Notes under the pieces: model-generated | The model's database searches: none | What the model was told of the DNA's origin: nothing | The model's input: the letters and a program-made list of their open reading frames with translations, nothing else | Assembly: GCF_021725675.1 (NCBI RefSeq) | Contig: NZ_JAKJPO010000001.1 | Location: 806,001-870,000 of the forward strand | Length of the DNA: 64,000 bases | Direction: 5' to 3' | Source: Marilutibacter chinensis | GTDB lineage: Bacteria; Pseudomonadota; Gammaproteobacteria; Xanthomonadales; Xanthomonadaceae | Shown: piece by piece, positions 56,527 through 64,000 of the stretch | Layout of the letters: each line of letters starts with the position of its first letter | Numbering within the stretch: the first letter of the stretch is position 1 | Translations under genes and position numbers: made by a program

Positions 56527-57492
56527 TCATTTGGCGGAGAAGCTGTAGGCCTTCTCGCCGGCGGTGATCGCCAGGTCGAGGCGGTTCTCCAGCGGCGGCA
56601 GCGGACAGGTCGCGAATGCGGTGAACGCGCATGGCGGGTTGTAGGCCTGGTTGAAATCGAGCAGCACCCGACCCTGCACATCGGGCTTGGGCGCATACAG
56701 GAAGCGGCCGGCGCCGTAGCTGCCGTGGCCGCTGGTGCGGTCGGCGAACACCAGGAACAGCTGCTCGTCGCCCTCGTCCAGCGCTTCCAGCCGGTAGGTC
56801 TGGCCATCGCGCTCGAATTCGACCACGCCGGGATTGGAAACCTCGTCGGTGGTACCGACGATATTGGCGATCGGCAGCGTCTTGCCGCGAGGATGGGCGA
56901 CGAAACGTCCCTGGATCCGCCAGCCGCTGTCGGCCGGCCAGTACTCGATGCCCTTGAAGCCGGTCCGGGTGGGCGCGTCGGCGTGCTTCACCCGCAGGGC
57001 GTGACGGTCGCCACGGCTGAGCACGGTCAACAGCCCCCTGCCCTCGTCGAAGCCGATCACGCTGGGGCCAGCGGCATCGTCGTCGGCGCGCAGCGTGGCC
57101 GGAGCGGTCAGCGGTTCGCCATCCAGGGTCAGGGCGGTGCCCTTCTCGGGCACGAAGCGGATCTGCCCCGACTTCAGCTCGATCATGCCCATGTGGGCAG
57201 GCCCCACCGCCAGCCGGATGCCATTGTCGGCGTCGCTGCCCATGTAGTGCGGCCCCGGCTCCAGCCAGTGCAGGCCGACCAGGGTGGTCCAGCCATCGGC
57301 CGCGGTCAGCCTCGCGGCGCGCTGCTCGCGCCAGCGTTGCTGCTCGGCCTGGAATGCATCCGCGACGGTGTTCGCAGCGGCCTCAGCCGCCTCGTCTCCA
57401 GGCACATCGCCGCCGCCGCAGCCGCCCAGCGCAACACCCGTCACCAGCAGGCCCATCATCGTCCACCTCTTGCCAATCGAATTACCGGTCAT
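56527..57492 (-). CDS. DUF1684 lipoprotein
   Basis: 321 residues. The lipoprotein signal ends VTGVALGGCGGG (Cys about 25 from the chosen start). Family features include DGWTTLVGLHWLEPG, the FKGIEYWPADSGWRI stretch, DRTSGHGSYGAGRFLYAP and LDFNQAYNPPCAFTAFATCPLPP, which ends with the two conserved cysteines of DUF1684 proteins. Function unknown. The start at 57492 has GGGGCGAG just upstream, 26 bp past the mutL stop, so it may be co-transcribed with mutL. Confidence 0.85.
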   Translation of the reverse strand: MTGNSIGKRWTMMGLLVTGVALGGCGGGDVPGDEAAEAAANTVADAFQAEQQRWREQRAARLTAADGWTTLVGLHWLEPGPHYMGSDADNGIRLAVGPAHMGMIELKSGQIRFVPEKGTALTLDGEPLTAPATLRADDDAAGPSVIGFDEGRGLLTVLSRGDRHALRVKHADAPTRTGFKGIEYWPADSGWRIQGRFVAHPRGKTLPIANIVGTTDEVSNPGVVEFERDGQTYRLEALDEGDEQLFLVFADRTSGHGSYGAGRFLYAPKPDVQGRVLLDFNQAYNPPCAFTAFATCPLPPLENRLDLAITAGEKAYSFSAK

Positions 57493-57518
57493 TCTCGCCC
57501 CCATGCACCATGCAAACC

Positions 57519-59354
57519 TCAGCGCCCCCGCAGGAACCAGCGATCGATCTCGGGCAGGCCGAAGCGCGTCCAGGTCGGACGGCCATGATTGCATTGCCCG
57601 GAACGCTCGGTCGCCTCCATCTCGCGCAACAGGGCATTCATCTCGGGCAAAGTGAGACGGCGGTTCGCGCGCACCGCGCCATGGCAGGCCATCGTCGCCA
57701 GCAGCTCGTCGCGGGCGGCCGCGACCCGCCTCGACTCGCCATGCTCGCGCAGGTCGGCCAGCACGTCGCGCAGCAGCGCTTCGACGTCGCCGTGCGCCAG
57801 CAGCGCCGGCACGCTGCGCAGGGTCAGCGACTGCGGGCCGCTGCGGGTGACCTCGAAGCCGAGCTCGGCCAGTGTGGCCGCCTCGCGCTCGGCGACATCG
57901 GCCTCGCGTTCCGACACCGCCAGCGTCGCCGGCACCAGCAGCGGCTGGGTGCTCAGACCCGCGCCGTCGTGGGCACTCTTGAGCTTCTCGTAGCCGATGC
58001 GTTCGTGGGCCGCGTGCATGTCGACGACGACCAGGCCTTCGGCGGACTCGGCCAGGATGTAGATCCCGTGCAGTTGCGCGAGCGCATAGCCCAGCGGCGG
58101 CAGGGTCGCGTCGCCGCTGTCGGGCAGTTGCGGCGGCGGCGACGCCGTGTCGATTCCTCGGCCGCCGTAGAGCGCCGCGTAGCCGGCGCGGGTCTCGGCG
58201 ACCTGCAGGCCGAGCGGCGACTGCGGCATGTAGCCGGTGCTGGCAGGCATGGCGCCGGCCGTTGCGGCGTTCGCGACTGCGCCGGCCAGCGCCGCCTCAC
58301 CGGTTCCTGCCGCGGCGACTGCCGCCACCGATTGGACGATGCCGGCGCGGGTACCGGCCAGCGCCTCGTGCAGCGTGCGGTAGACGAAGTCGTGGATCAG
58401 CCGTGCGTCGCGGAAGCGCACCTCGTGCTTGGCCGGATGCACGTTGACGTCGACCCGGCGCGGGTCGAGTTCGAGGAACAGCACGTAGGCCGGATGACGG
58501 CCGTGGAACAGCACGTCCGAATAGGCCTGCTTGACCGCGTGGGCGACGCTGCGGTCGCGCACCGCTCGCCCGTTGACGAACAGGTACTGCTGGTCGGTGC
58601 TGGCGCGGTTGTAGGCCGGCTGCGCGATCCAGCCGTGCAGGCGCAGTCCGGCCGCCGCATGGTCGACGCGCAACGCGTTGCGGGCGAACTCCTCGCCGAG
58701 GGTCTCGTTGAGTCGCACGTCCGACAGCGCGCCGCCGTCGAGCAACGAGCCCTCGCCCTTCCAGCGCCGGGTGGGTTTGCCGTTGTGGGTCACCCGCAGT
58801 TCGACATCGGGACGGGCCAGCGCCAGCTGCCGCAGCCATTCCTCGATATGCCCGAGCTCGGTACGTTCGGCGCGCAGGAACTTGCGTCGCGCCGGCACGT
58901 TGAAGAACAGATCGCGGACCTCGACCGTCGTGCCCTGCGGATGCGGCCTGGGCTCGACATCGCCGACCCGGCCGCCCTCGACCTCGAGCACGCTGCCGTG
59001 TGCGCTGTCCTCGCATCGCGAACTCAGCGAGAAACGGCTGACCGACGCGATCGACGGCAGCGCCTCGCCACGGAAACCGAGGGTGGCCACGCCTTCGAGA
59101 TCGTCCAGCGAGGCGATCTTGCTGGTCGCATGCCGCGACAACGCCAGCGGCAGCTCGTCGGCACCGATGCCGCCGCCGTTGTCGCGGATGCGGATCAGCC
59201 GCACGCCGCCTTCCTCCAGATCGATGTCGACGCGGCTGGCACCGGCATCGAGGGCGTTCTCGACCAGTTCCTTGACCACCGAGGCGGGTCGCTCGACGAC
59301 CTCTCCGGCAGCGATCTGGTTGATCAGGATGTCGGGCAGTTGTTTGATCGTCAC
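57519..59354 (-). CDS. mutL: DNA mismatch repair protein MutL, endonuclease type
   Basis: 611 residues. N-terminal GHKL ATPase: [36 protein letters not shown]. The C-terminal dimerisation domain has the metal-dependent nicking-endonuclease signature in the form [12 protein letters not shown] (from D445, Met in place of the usual Gln), plus ACHGAVRAN and CNHGRPT zinc-site motifs. This implies a MutH-independent repair mechanism. Start is GTG. The central linker (about 340-430) is Ala/Pro-rich as usual. Confidence 0.95.
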   Translation of the reverse strand: MTIKQLPDILINQIAAGEVVERPASVVKELVENALDAGASRVDIDLEEGGVRLIRIRDNGGGIGADELPLALSRHATSKIASLDDLEGVATLGFRGEALPSIASVSRFSLSSRCEDSAHGSVLEVEGGRVGDVEPRPHPQGTTVEVRDLFFNVPARRKFLRAERTELGHIEEWLRQLALARPDVELRVTHNGKPTRRWKGEGSLLDGGALSDVRLNETLGEEFARNALRVDHAAAGLRLHGWIAQPAYNRASTDQQYLFVNGRAVRDRSVAHAVKQAYSDVLFHGRHPAYVLFLELDPRRVDVNVHPAKHEVRFRDARLIHDFVYRTLHEALAGTRAGIVQSVAAVAAAGTGEAALAGAVANAATAGAMPASTGYMPQSPLGLQVAETRAGYAALYGGRGIDTASPPPQLPDSGDATLPPLGYALAQLHGIYILAESAEGLVVVDMHAAHERIGYEKLKSAHDGAGLSTQPLLVPATLAVSEREADVAEREAATLAELGFEVTRSGPQSLTLRSVPALLAHGDVEALLRDVLADLREHGESRRVAAARDELLATMACHGAVRANRRLTLPEMNALLREMEATERSGQCNHGRPTWTRFGLPEIDRWFLRGR

Positions 59355-59505
59355 CCTGGCGATGATAACGGCAAAGCCGGGTCACGGATTGCGTGGATCA
59401 GAGCCTTTCGATCGGCTGTGGATCGGAGCCGGTGCGTGGAAGTCCGTGAGCGACTCACACCTGCCTGCCGGAGATGATCGGCCGGAGACGACAACGCAGC
59501 GCTTT

Positions 59506-59585
59506 GGCCGCGGATTGCGCGGATGGATCCGGACCGGATCATTCATGCGGCTTCGGATCGCGTTCATCCGTGTCGATCCGTGGCC
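59506..59585. repeat. Inverted repeat unrelated to the REP family
   Basis: GGCCGCGGATTGCGCGGATG (59506-59525) and its inverted partner CATCCGTGTCGATCCGTGGCC (ending 59585) form 20-base arms with four or so mismatches around about 40 bases. A partial copy of one arm (TCACGGATTGCGTGGATC) lies near 59382. It fills most of the 286-bp gap between mutL and amiC, in which I see no gene. Confidence 0.75.
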
Positions 59586-59640
59586 CACGGGCGCCTGCCT
59601 TTCCGTCCGCAGAGCGTCCGGCGCCAGGAGGCGGGAACGG

Positions 59641-61194
59641 TCAGGGGCTGCCGCCCGGCCCGCCGGCTTCGGTGCCGCCGGCGCTGGCGCGGGCCGCGTA
59701 CAGGGTGCCCGGCGGCGGCTGCCGCACGAAATAGGCATTGACCCCTTCGAGCACCGCGGCAGCCAGCTTGCGCTGGTGCCCCGGGCTCGTCAGCAGGCGT
59801 TCTTCCTCCGCATTGGAGATGAAGCCTGTCTCCACCAGCATCGCAGGCATGTCGGAGGTACGCAGCACCGCGAAGTTGGCCTTCTCGACCCGGCGCTTGT
59901 GGCCGATCCGGCCAAGGCTTTCGAGCACGTGCCCGGCCGCTTCCTCGGAGGCCTTCATCTGGCCGCTCTGGGTCAGGTCGATCAGTACGTTGGCCAGGGT
60001 GTTGCTGGTCTCCTGCAGACGCACGCCACCGATCAGGTCGGAGGCGTTCTCCTTGTCGGCCAGCCAGCGCGCGCGCTGCGACGTCGCGCCGCGCAGGGAC
60101 AGCACGTAGACGGACGCGCCGCGGGCACTGTGGTTGTGCGCGGCATCGGCGTGGATCGAGACGAACATGTCGGCCTTGGCCTGACGCGCCAGCACCGCGC
60201 GACGGTTCAACGGGATGAACACGTCGGTGTCGCGGGTCAGGTAGGCCTTCAGGCCCGGCGTGGCATTGACCTGCCGCGCCAGCTCGCGCGCGACGGCCAG
60301 GGTGACGTCCTTCTCGCGCTTGCCGTTGGGACCGATCGCGCCGGGATCCTGGCCGCCATGACCGGCATCGATCGCGATGATCAGCGGCCGCATCCCGACA
60401 CCGCGGCTCATGTCCTGCAGGGTGCGCCCACGCTGGGCGGACTCCGACAACGCGGGGGCGGCCGGGCGCGGTGGCGCGGCGCTGGCGAGCACCTGTCCGG
60501 TCGCGGCGGCTCCCGTCCGCTGGGGCTGGGTGGCGGCGGTCGACGGCGGCTGGGTCGCCGCGGCACGTGCCGCCAGCTCGCTGATCAGGCGGGTCGTCGC
60601 GGCCGCCGAAGCCGCGGCATCGGCCCCGGCGTCAGTTGCTTCCGGGGCTGCTTCCGGACCATTGCCGGCGACGGCGCCCTGCACGGTGCGGGCCGGGATC
60701 GAGCCCGACGATGTCGCCGGATTCGAAGCCGGTAAGGTCACCGCACCTGCCGCGGCAGGTTGCTGCACGGAACTCGCGAGGGTCGAGGTACCGTCGCCCG
60801 GCCACTCGAGCACGAGGCTGGGACCATTGGCACCGGGCTCCATGCGCGGCTTCAGCACCGCCACCGGCTGGGCCAGGTCGAACACGATGCGGGTGGTACC
60901 CGGTACCGGATGGCCGGTACGGACCGCCTTGACGATCCCCGACCCCGCCGGAAGCTTCAGACTGCCGGCCAGCTCGGAGCCGGGAAGGTCGACGACCAGG
61001 CGGTCGGGACCGGTCAGGCTCAGCGTGCGAATCTCGGCCTCGGCATCCAGCAGGATCTCGGCACGGGTGCCGGTTGCGCCCGAACTCAGACGCAAGTCAT
61101 TGATTTTGGAGGCGTGCGCAAGATTCCAGGCCAACGCGCCCAGCAGCGCTGTGGCCAGCAGGAGTTTCTGAACGGTGGTTCCCCTTGCACGCAT
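59641..61194 (-). CDS. amiC: N-acetylmuramoyl-L-alanine amidase, AmiC type
   Basis: 517 residues, periplasmic cell-separation amidase. A signal peptide (about 1-29) is followed by AMIN domain (about 30-115), an Ala/Thr-rich linker (about 120-265), then the Amidase_3 catalytic domain: Zn ligands in AIDAGHGGQDPG, the following ELARQVN region and VSIHADAAHN, with the catalytic Glu in MLVETGFISN. The enzyme normally needs an EnvC/NlpD activator, absent here. The ATG at 61194 has no strong ribosome site. Confidence 0.95.
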   Translation of the reverse strand: MRARGTTVQKLLLATALLGALAWNLAHASKINDLRLSSGATGTRAEILLDAEAEIRTLSLTGPDRLVVDLPGSELAGSLKLPAGSGIVKAVRTGHPVPGTTRIVFDLAQPVAVLKPRMEPGANGPSLVLEWPGDGTSTLASSVQQPAAAGAVTLPASNPATSSGSIPARTVQGAVAGNGPEAAPEATDAGADAAASAAATTRLISELAARAAATQPPSTAATQPQRTGAAATGQVLASAAPPRPAAPALSESAQRGRTLQDMSRGVGMRPLIIAIDAGHGGQDPGAIGPNGKREKDVTLAVARELARQVNATPGLKAYLTRDTDVFIPLNRRAVLARQAKADMFVSIHADAAHNHSARGASVYVLSLRGATSQRARWLADKENASDLIGGVRLQETSNTLANVLIDLTQSGQMKASEEAAGHVLESLGRIGHKRRVEKANFAVLRTSDMPAMLVETGFISNAEEERLLTSPGHQRKLAAAVLEGVNAYFVRQPPPGTLYAARASAGGTEAGGPGGSP

Positions 61195-61338
61195 GGACGC
61201 TAGTCAAGCACCACGGGCAACCATTTGCAAGCTTTTTCCCTTACGAATCCGATACCTGCCGACACTTCCTTCATTTCCGTTCAGGAGTAGCCGGCAACTA
61301 ACGATTCCCATCGCCGGGCGGCAGGCCTGCGTCGGCGG

Positions 61339-61809
61339 TCAGCGCTCCGGTTCCAGCGCAGCCAACCAGTGGACTCCGGTAGCCGAGGCCGGCACCAGAT
61401 GCGCCCGCCGCCCGCTCCCCGCGACCGCCAGCTCCACCACCAGATCCGCACGAGGCAGTGCCCCTGCGCCGCGCTCCGCCCACTCCACGAGCCACAGCGC
61501 GACATCGTCGGCGTCCAGCCCCAGGTATTCCAGCTCGCCCGCGTCGGCAATCCGGTACAGATCCAGGTGCCAGGCCTCGCCGCCGTCGGCGAGCGGATAG
61601 CGTTCGACCAGGGTGTAGGTCGGGCTGCGGATCGTGCCGCTGACGCCCAGCGCCCGCAACATCGCGCGCGCCAGGGTCGACTTGCCGCTGCCGAGATCGC
61701 CACGCAGGTAGACCACCGCGCGCGATGGCCGGGTGGCCGCCATCCGTCGCCCCAGCGCAGCGGTCGCATCGGGGTCGGCGAGCTGGAACTCGAGCACCGC
61801 GTCATTCAT
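61339..61809 (-). CDS. tsaE: tRNA threonylcarbamoyladenosine biosynthesis protein TsaE
   Basis: 156 residues. P-loop ATPase of the t6A37 modification complex: Walker A GDLGSGKSTLAR (about 38-49), SPTYTLVERYPL, and the HLDLYRIADAGELEYLGLD stretch typical of TsaE. The start overlaps the nnr stop by eight bases, the usual nnr-tsaE-amiC-mutL neighbourhood. Confidence 0.96.
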   Translation of the reverse strand: MNDAVLEFQLADPDATAALGRRMAATRPSRAVVYLRGDLGSGKSTLARAMLRALGVSGTIRSPTYTLVERYPLADGGEAWHLDLYRIADAGELEYLGLDADDVALWLVEWAERGAGALPRADLVVELAVAGSGRRAHLVPASATGVHWLAALEPER

Positions 61810-63367
61810 CGCGGGCAGCCTCCGGTGACGTGGGCGGGAAACGATGCAGGGGATTGCCCAGCCGCCGCAACCAGGGCATCAGGTCCGACGGCAGCAGTCC
61901 GCGCTCGCCGGCGCCTGCCGCGGCCGCGTCGGCGGCCGCCGAGTGCAGCAGCGCGCCACAGCACGCGGCATCGAAGGCGTCCAGCCCCTGCGCGAGCAGT
62001 GCGGCAACGACCCCGCACAACACATCGCCCATGCCGCCGACAGCCATACCGGGATTGCCGGCGGCGAGCACGCGCAGCCGTCCGTCCGGTGCCGCGATGA
62101 CGGTACCGGCGCCCTTGAGCACGATCGCGCAGCCGAAGCGCGTGGCCAGCGTGCGTGCCGCGCCGAGGCGATCGGCCTGCACTTCCGCGGCCGACCGGCC
62201 GAGCAGACGCGCCGCCTCGCCTGGATGCGGGGTCAGGACCACGCCGGCATCCGGCGCCGGCGCTCCCTGCGCAAGCAGATTCAGCGCGTCGGCATCGAGT
62301 ACGGCACGCCGCGCACCGCGTGCCGTTCCGAACAGCTTTCGGCCCCATTCGTCCAGACCGAGTCCCGGCCCGATCGCCAGCACGTCGGCCTTCTCCAGCA
62401 GCGGCTCCAGCAAGCCCTCCGCGACGGCATCGACCCCATGCACCATCGCCTCCGGCCGCCGCGCCAGCGCCGCCGCCACGTGCGCCGGGCGGGTGACGAT
62501 GTCGACCAGGCCGGCGCCGCTGCGCAGCGCGGCCTCGGCCGCGAGCAGGATCGCGCCGCCGTGGCCGAGATCGCCGCCGACGCACAGCACCCGACCGTTG
62601 CCGCCCTTGTGGCTGTCGCGCCGGCGCGGACGCAGCCAGCAAGCGAGATCGTCCGCCTTCAACAGGCCGGCGACCGGCGGCCGTCCTTCCCGGTCGGCCG
62701 CGGTCAGGTCGAGGTCGGCCAGACTGCGCTCACCGACGTGGTCGAGCGCCGCGCCGGTGGCCAGCCCGGCCTTGGCAGCGATGAACTCCAGGGTGCGGTC
62801 GGCGACCACGGCGACGCCCAGGACCGCGCCGCTCGCGGCATCGACGCCGCTGGGCACGTCCAGCGCCAGCACCGGCACCGCTGCGGCGTTGATCGCGGCG
62901 ATCAGCCCGACGGCCTGGCCCTCGGGCGCACGGGCCAGGCCGATGCCGAACAGCGCGTCGACCACAAGGTCGCACGCCGGCAGCGCACTTTCGAACACGA
63001 GGACGCGGCCGCCATCGGCGCGATAGCGCTCGGCTGCCCCGATCGCCAACTCGCTGCGCGGCGCATGCATGTCCAGCCGCACCACCACGACATCGCGCCC
63101 GGCGCCGAGTGCCTGGCGGGCCAGCTCGTAGCCGTCGCCGCCGTTGTTGCCGGGCCCGCAGACGACCGCGATCCGTTGCAGATCCGGCCAGTGTTCGAGC
63201 AGCGTGCGCCAGGCCGCCTGGCCGGCCCGCCGCATCAGTTCGGCAGCATCGCCCAGACGTTGCGCGGCCCGCGCCTCGATCGAACGCAGCGTCACGATGT
63301 CGAACAACCCGGCGCCGGTCGGAAAGGCGTCGGACGGCGATCTGCCCGGGGCGGACTCGGCATGCAT
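61802..63367 (-). CDS. nnr: Bifunctional NAD(P)H-hydrate epimerase/dehydratase
   Basis: 521 residues. The N-terminal YjeF epimerase domain (about 20-220) has IAVVCGPGNNGGDGYELAR. The C-terminal ADP-dependent dehydratase, a ribokinase-like fold (about 235-510), has VLTPHPGEAARLLG and the anion-hole AAGNPGMAVGGMGDVLCGVVAAL. Repairs hydrated NADH and NADPH. Transcribed divergently from queG with only 25 bp between. Confidence 0.96.
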   Translation of the reverse strand: MHAESAPGRSPSDAFPTGAGLFDIVTLRSIEARAAQRLGDAAELMRRAGQAAWRTLLEHWPDLQRIAVVCGPGNNGGDGYELARQALGAGRDVVVVRLDMHAPRSELAIGAAERYRADGGRVLVFESALPACDLVVDALFGIGLARAPEGQAVGLIAAINAAAVPVLALDVPSGVDAASGAVLGVAVVADRTLEFIAAKAGLATGAALDHVGERSLADLDLTAADREGRPPVAGLLKADDLACWLRPRRRDSHKGGNGRVLCVGGDLGHGGAILLAAEAALRSGAGLVDIVTRPAHVAAALARRPEAMVHGVDAVAEGLLEPLLEKADVLAIGPGLGLDEWGRKLFGTARGARRAVLDADALNLLAQGAPAPDAGVVLTPHPGEAARLLGRSAAEVQADRLGAARTLATRFGCAIVLKGAGTVIAAPDGRLRVLAAGNPGMAVGGMGDVLCGVVAALLAQGLDAFDAACCGALLHSAAADAAAAGAGERGLLPSDLMPWLRRLGNPLHRFPPTSPEAARDE

Positions 63368-63377
63368 CGCGCGATTC

Positions 63378-63383
63378 TATACT
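63378..63383 (+). promoter_or_regulatory. -10 element of queG
   Basis: TATACT (5 of 6 to consensus) ends nine bases before the GTG start of queG. The transcript would then have almost no leader. The -35 would lie inside the 5' end of nnr. Confidence 0.5.
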
Positions 63384-63392
63384 TGCGTTGTC

Positions 63393-64000
63393 GTGAACAC
63401 TGTCGCCGCCCAGGAAGTCGATTACACCGCGCTGGCCGCACGCGTGCGCGAACTGGCGCGCGAATTCGGCTTCCAGCGCTGCGGCATCGCCGGGGTCGAG
63501 CTGGGCGAGGACGAAGCGCACCTGCGCAGCTGGCTGGCCGAGGGACTGTACGGCTCGATGGACTGGATGGCGCGACATGGCGACAAGCGTTCGCGGCCGT
63601 CGGAACTGATCCCGGGCACCCTGCGGGTGATCTCGGTCGGCCTGGACTACGGCCACAGCGACGGCGACGACGCCTGGCAGACGCTGGCCGATGGCGAACG
63701 CGCCTATGTCGCCCGTTATGCGCTGGGTCGCGACTACCACAAGCTGATGCGTCAGCGCCTGCAGCGGCTGGCCGAACGGCTGGCGGCCGAGGTCGGCCCG
63801 TTCGGTCACCGCGTGTTCGTCGACTCAGCGCCGGTGCTCGAACGCGCACTGGCGCGCAACGCCGGACTGGGCTGGATCGGCAAGCACACCTGCCTGATCG
63901 ACCGGGACGGCGGCTCGTGGTTCTTCCTGGGCGAGATCTACGTCGACCTGCCGCTGCCCGTCGATCCACCGGCCAGCGCGCACTGCGGCACCTGCACCCG
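63393..64000 (+). CDS. queG: Epoxyqueuosine reductase QueG, 5' part
   Basis: Runs off the window end; 202 codons seen. Cobalamin- and [4Fe-4S]-dependent last step of queuosine synthesis in tRNA. Visible motifs: FGFQRCGIAGVEL, YGSMDWMARHGDKRSRPSELIPGT, ARYALGRDYHKLMRQRLQRL, and VDSAPVLERALARNAGLGWIGKHTCLI; the window ends in the first cluster motif HCGTCTR. Start is GTG; it is divergent from nnr. Confidence 0.95.
   Translation, partial: MNTVAAQEVDYTALAARVRELAREFGFQRCGIAGVELGEDEAHLRSWLAEGLYGSMDWMARHGDKRSRPSELIPGTLRVISVGLDYGHSDGDDAWQTLADGERAYVARYALGRDYHKLMRQRLQRLAERLAAEVGPFGHRVFVDSAPVLERALARNAGLGWIGKHTCLIDRDGGSWFFLGEIYVDLPLPVDPPASAHCGTCT

Overview
High-GC gammaproteobacterial chromosome, most likely a Xanthomonadaceae (Lysobacter/Luteimonas-type) organism. 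This is judged from protein style, the run mutL-amiC-tsaE-nnr-queG, dispersed REP-like palindromes and strong GC bias; no 16S is present. About 50 protein genes, two tRNAs and several repeats can be supported. Most long ORFs on the strand opposite a real gene are codon-bias shadows and were left out.

Layout. 0.2-7.7 kb (+): ribonuclease D, tRNA-Ala(CGC) with a clear promoter and terminator, an AsmA-type protein, a PQQ-type sugar dehydrogenase lipoprotein, a multipass acyltransferase-like protein and a class-A beta-lactamase-fold hydrolase. 7.9-27.6 kb (-): a 19-kb accessory cassette, the most interesting part of the window. It has a BTAD/SARP-type activator, then a tightly packed gene string. 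The string encodes a small protein, a 1940-residue multi-enzyme protein (two trypsin-like domains, a peptidoglycan amidase, two papain-like cysteine-hydrolase domains), a subtilase, four paralogues of a family I cannot name, two mutually related large proteins, an HhH protein, a possible trypsin-associated small protein and a 39-residue basic ORF. Several junctions are ATGA overlaps. A TCAC direct repeat recurs four times at exact 11-bp steps just upstream of the operon, the layout expected for a SARP/BTAD operator. A V-R-A-L motif recurs at the domain boundaries of the giant protein and in the paralogues, suggesting a common cleavage or docking site. None of these proteins has an obvious signal peptide and there is no secretion or contractile machinery.

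27.9-34.7 kb (+, then -): XRE regulator, tRNA-Arg(CCT), aminoadipate-semialdehyde-type dehydrogenase, phosphoesterase, pyrD, murB, an EamA transporter and a small coiled-coil protein. 34.8-44.1 kb (-): a type I restriction-modification locus, hsdM-hsdS-[PD-(D/E)XK-like]-[nuclease-like]-fic-hsdR. Its hsdS specificity regions are visibly AT-richer. A lipoprotein gene and an AbrB-Doc toxin-antitoxin pair follow.

45.7-64 kb: housekeeping and envelope genes on both strands: PAP2 phosphatase, ispG, a sialidase-like lipoprotein, xseA, an aldehyde dehydrogenase, a fructosamine-kinase-like protein, a von Willebrand A lipoprotein, a TraB/GumN protein, a DUF1684 lipoprotein, mutL (endonuclease-type motifs), amiC, tsaE, nnr and the 5' part of queG, which runs off the end. 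Six copies of one REP-like palindrome and one unrelated inverted repeat lie between genes.
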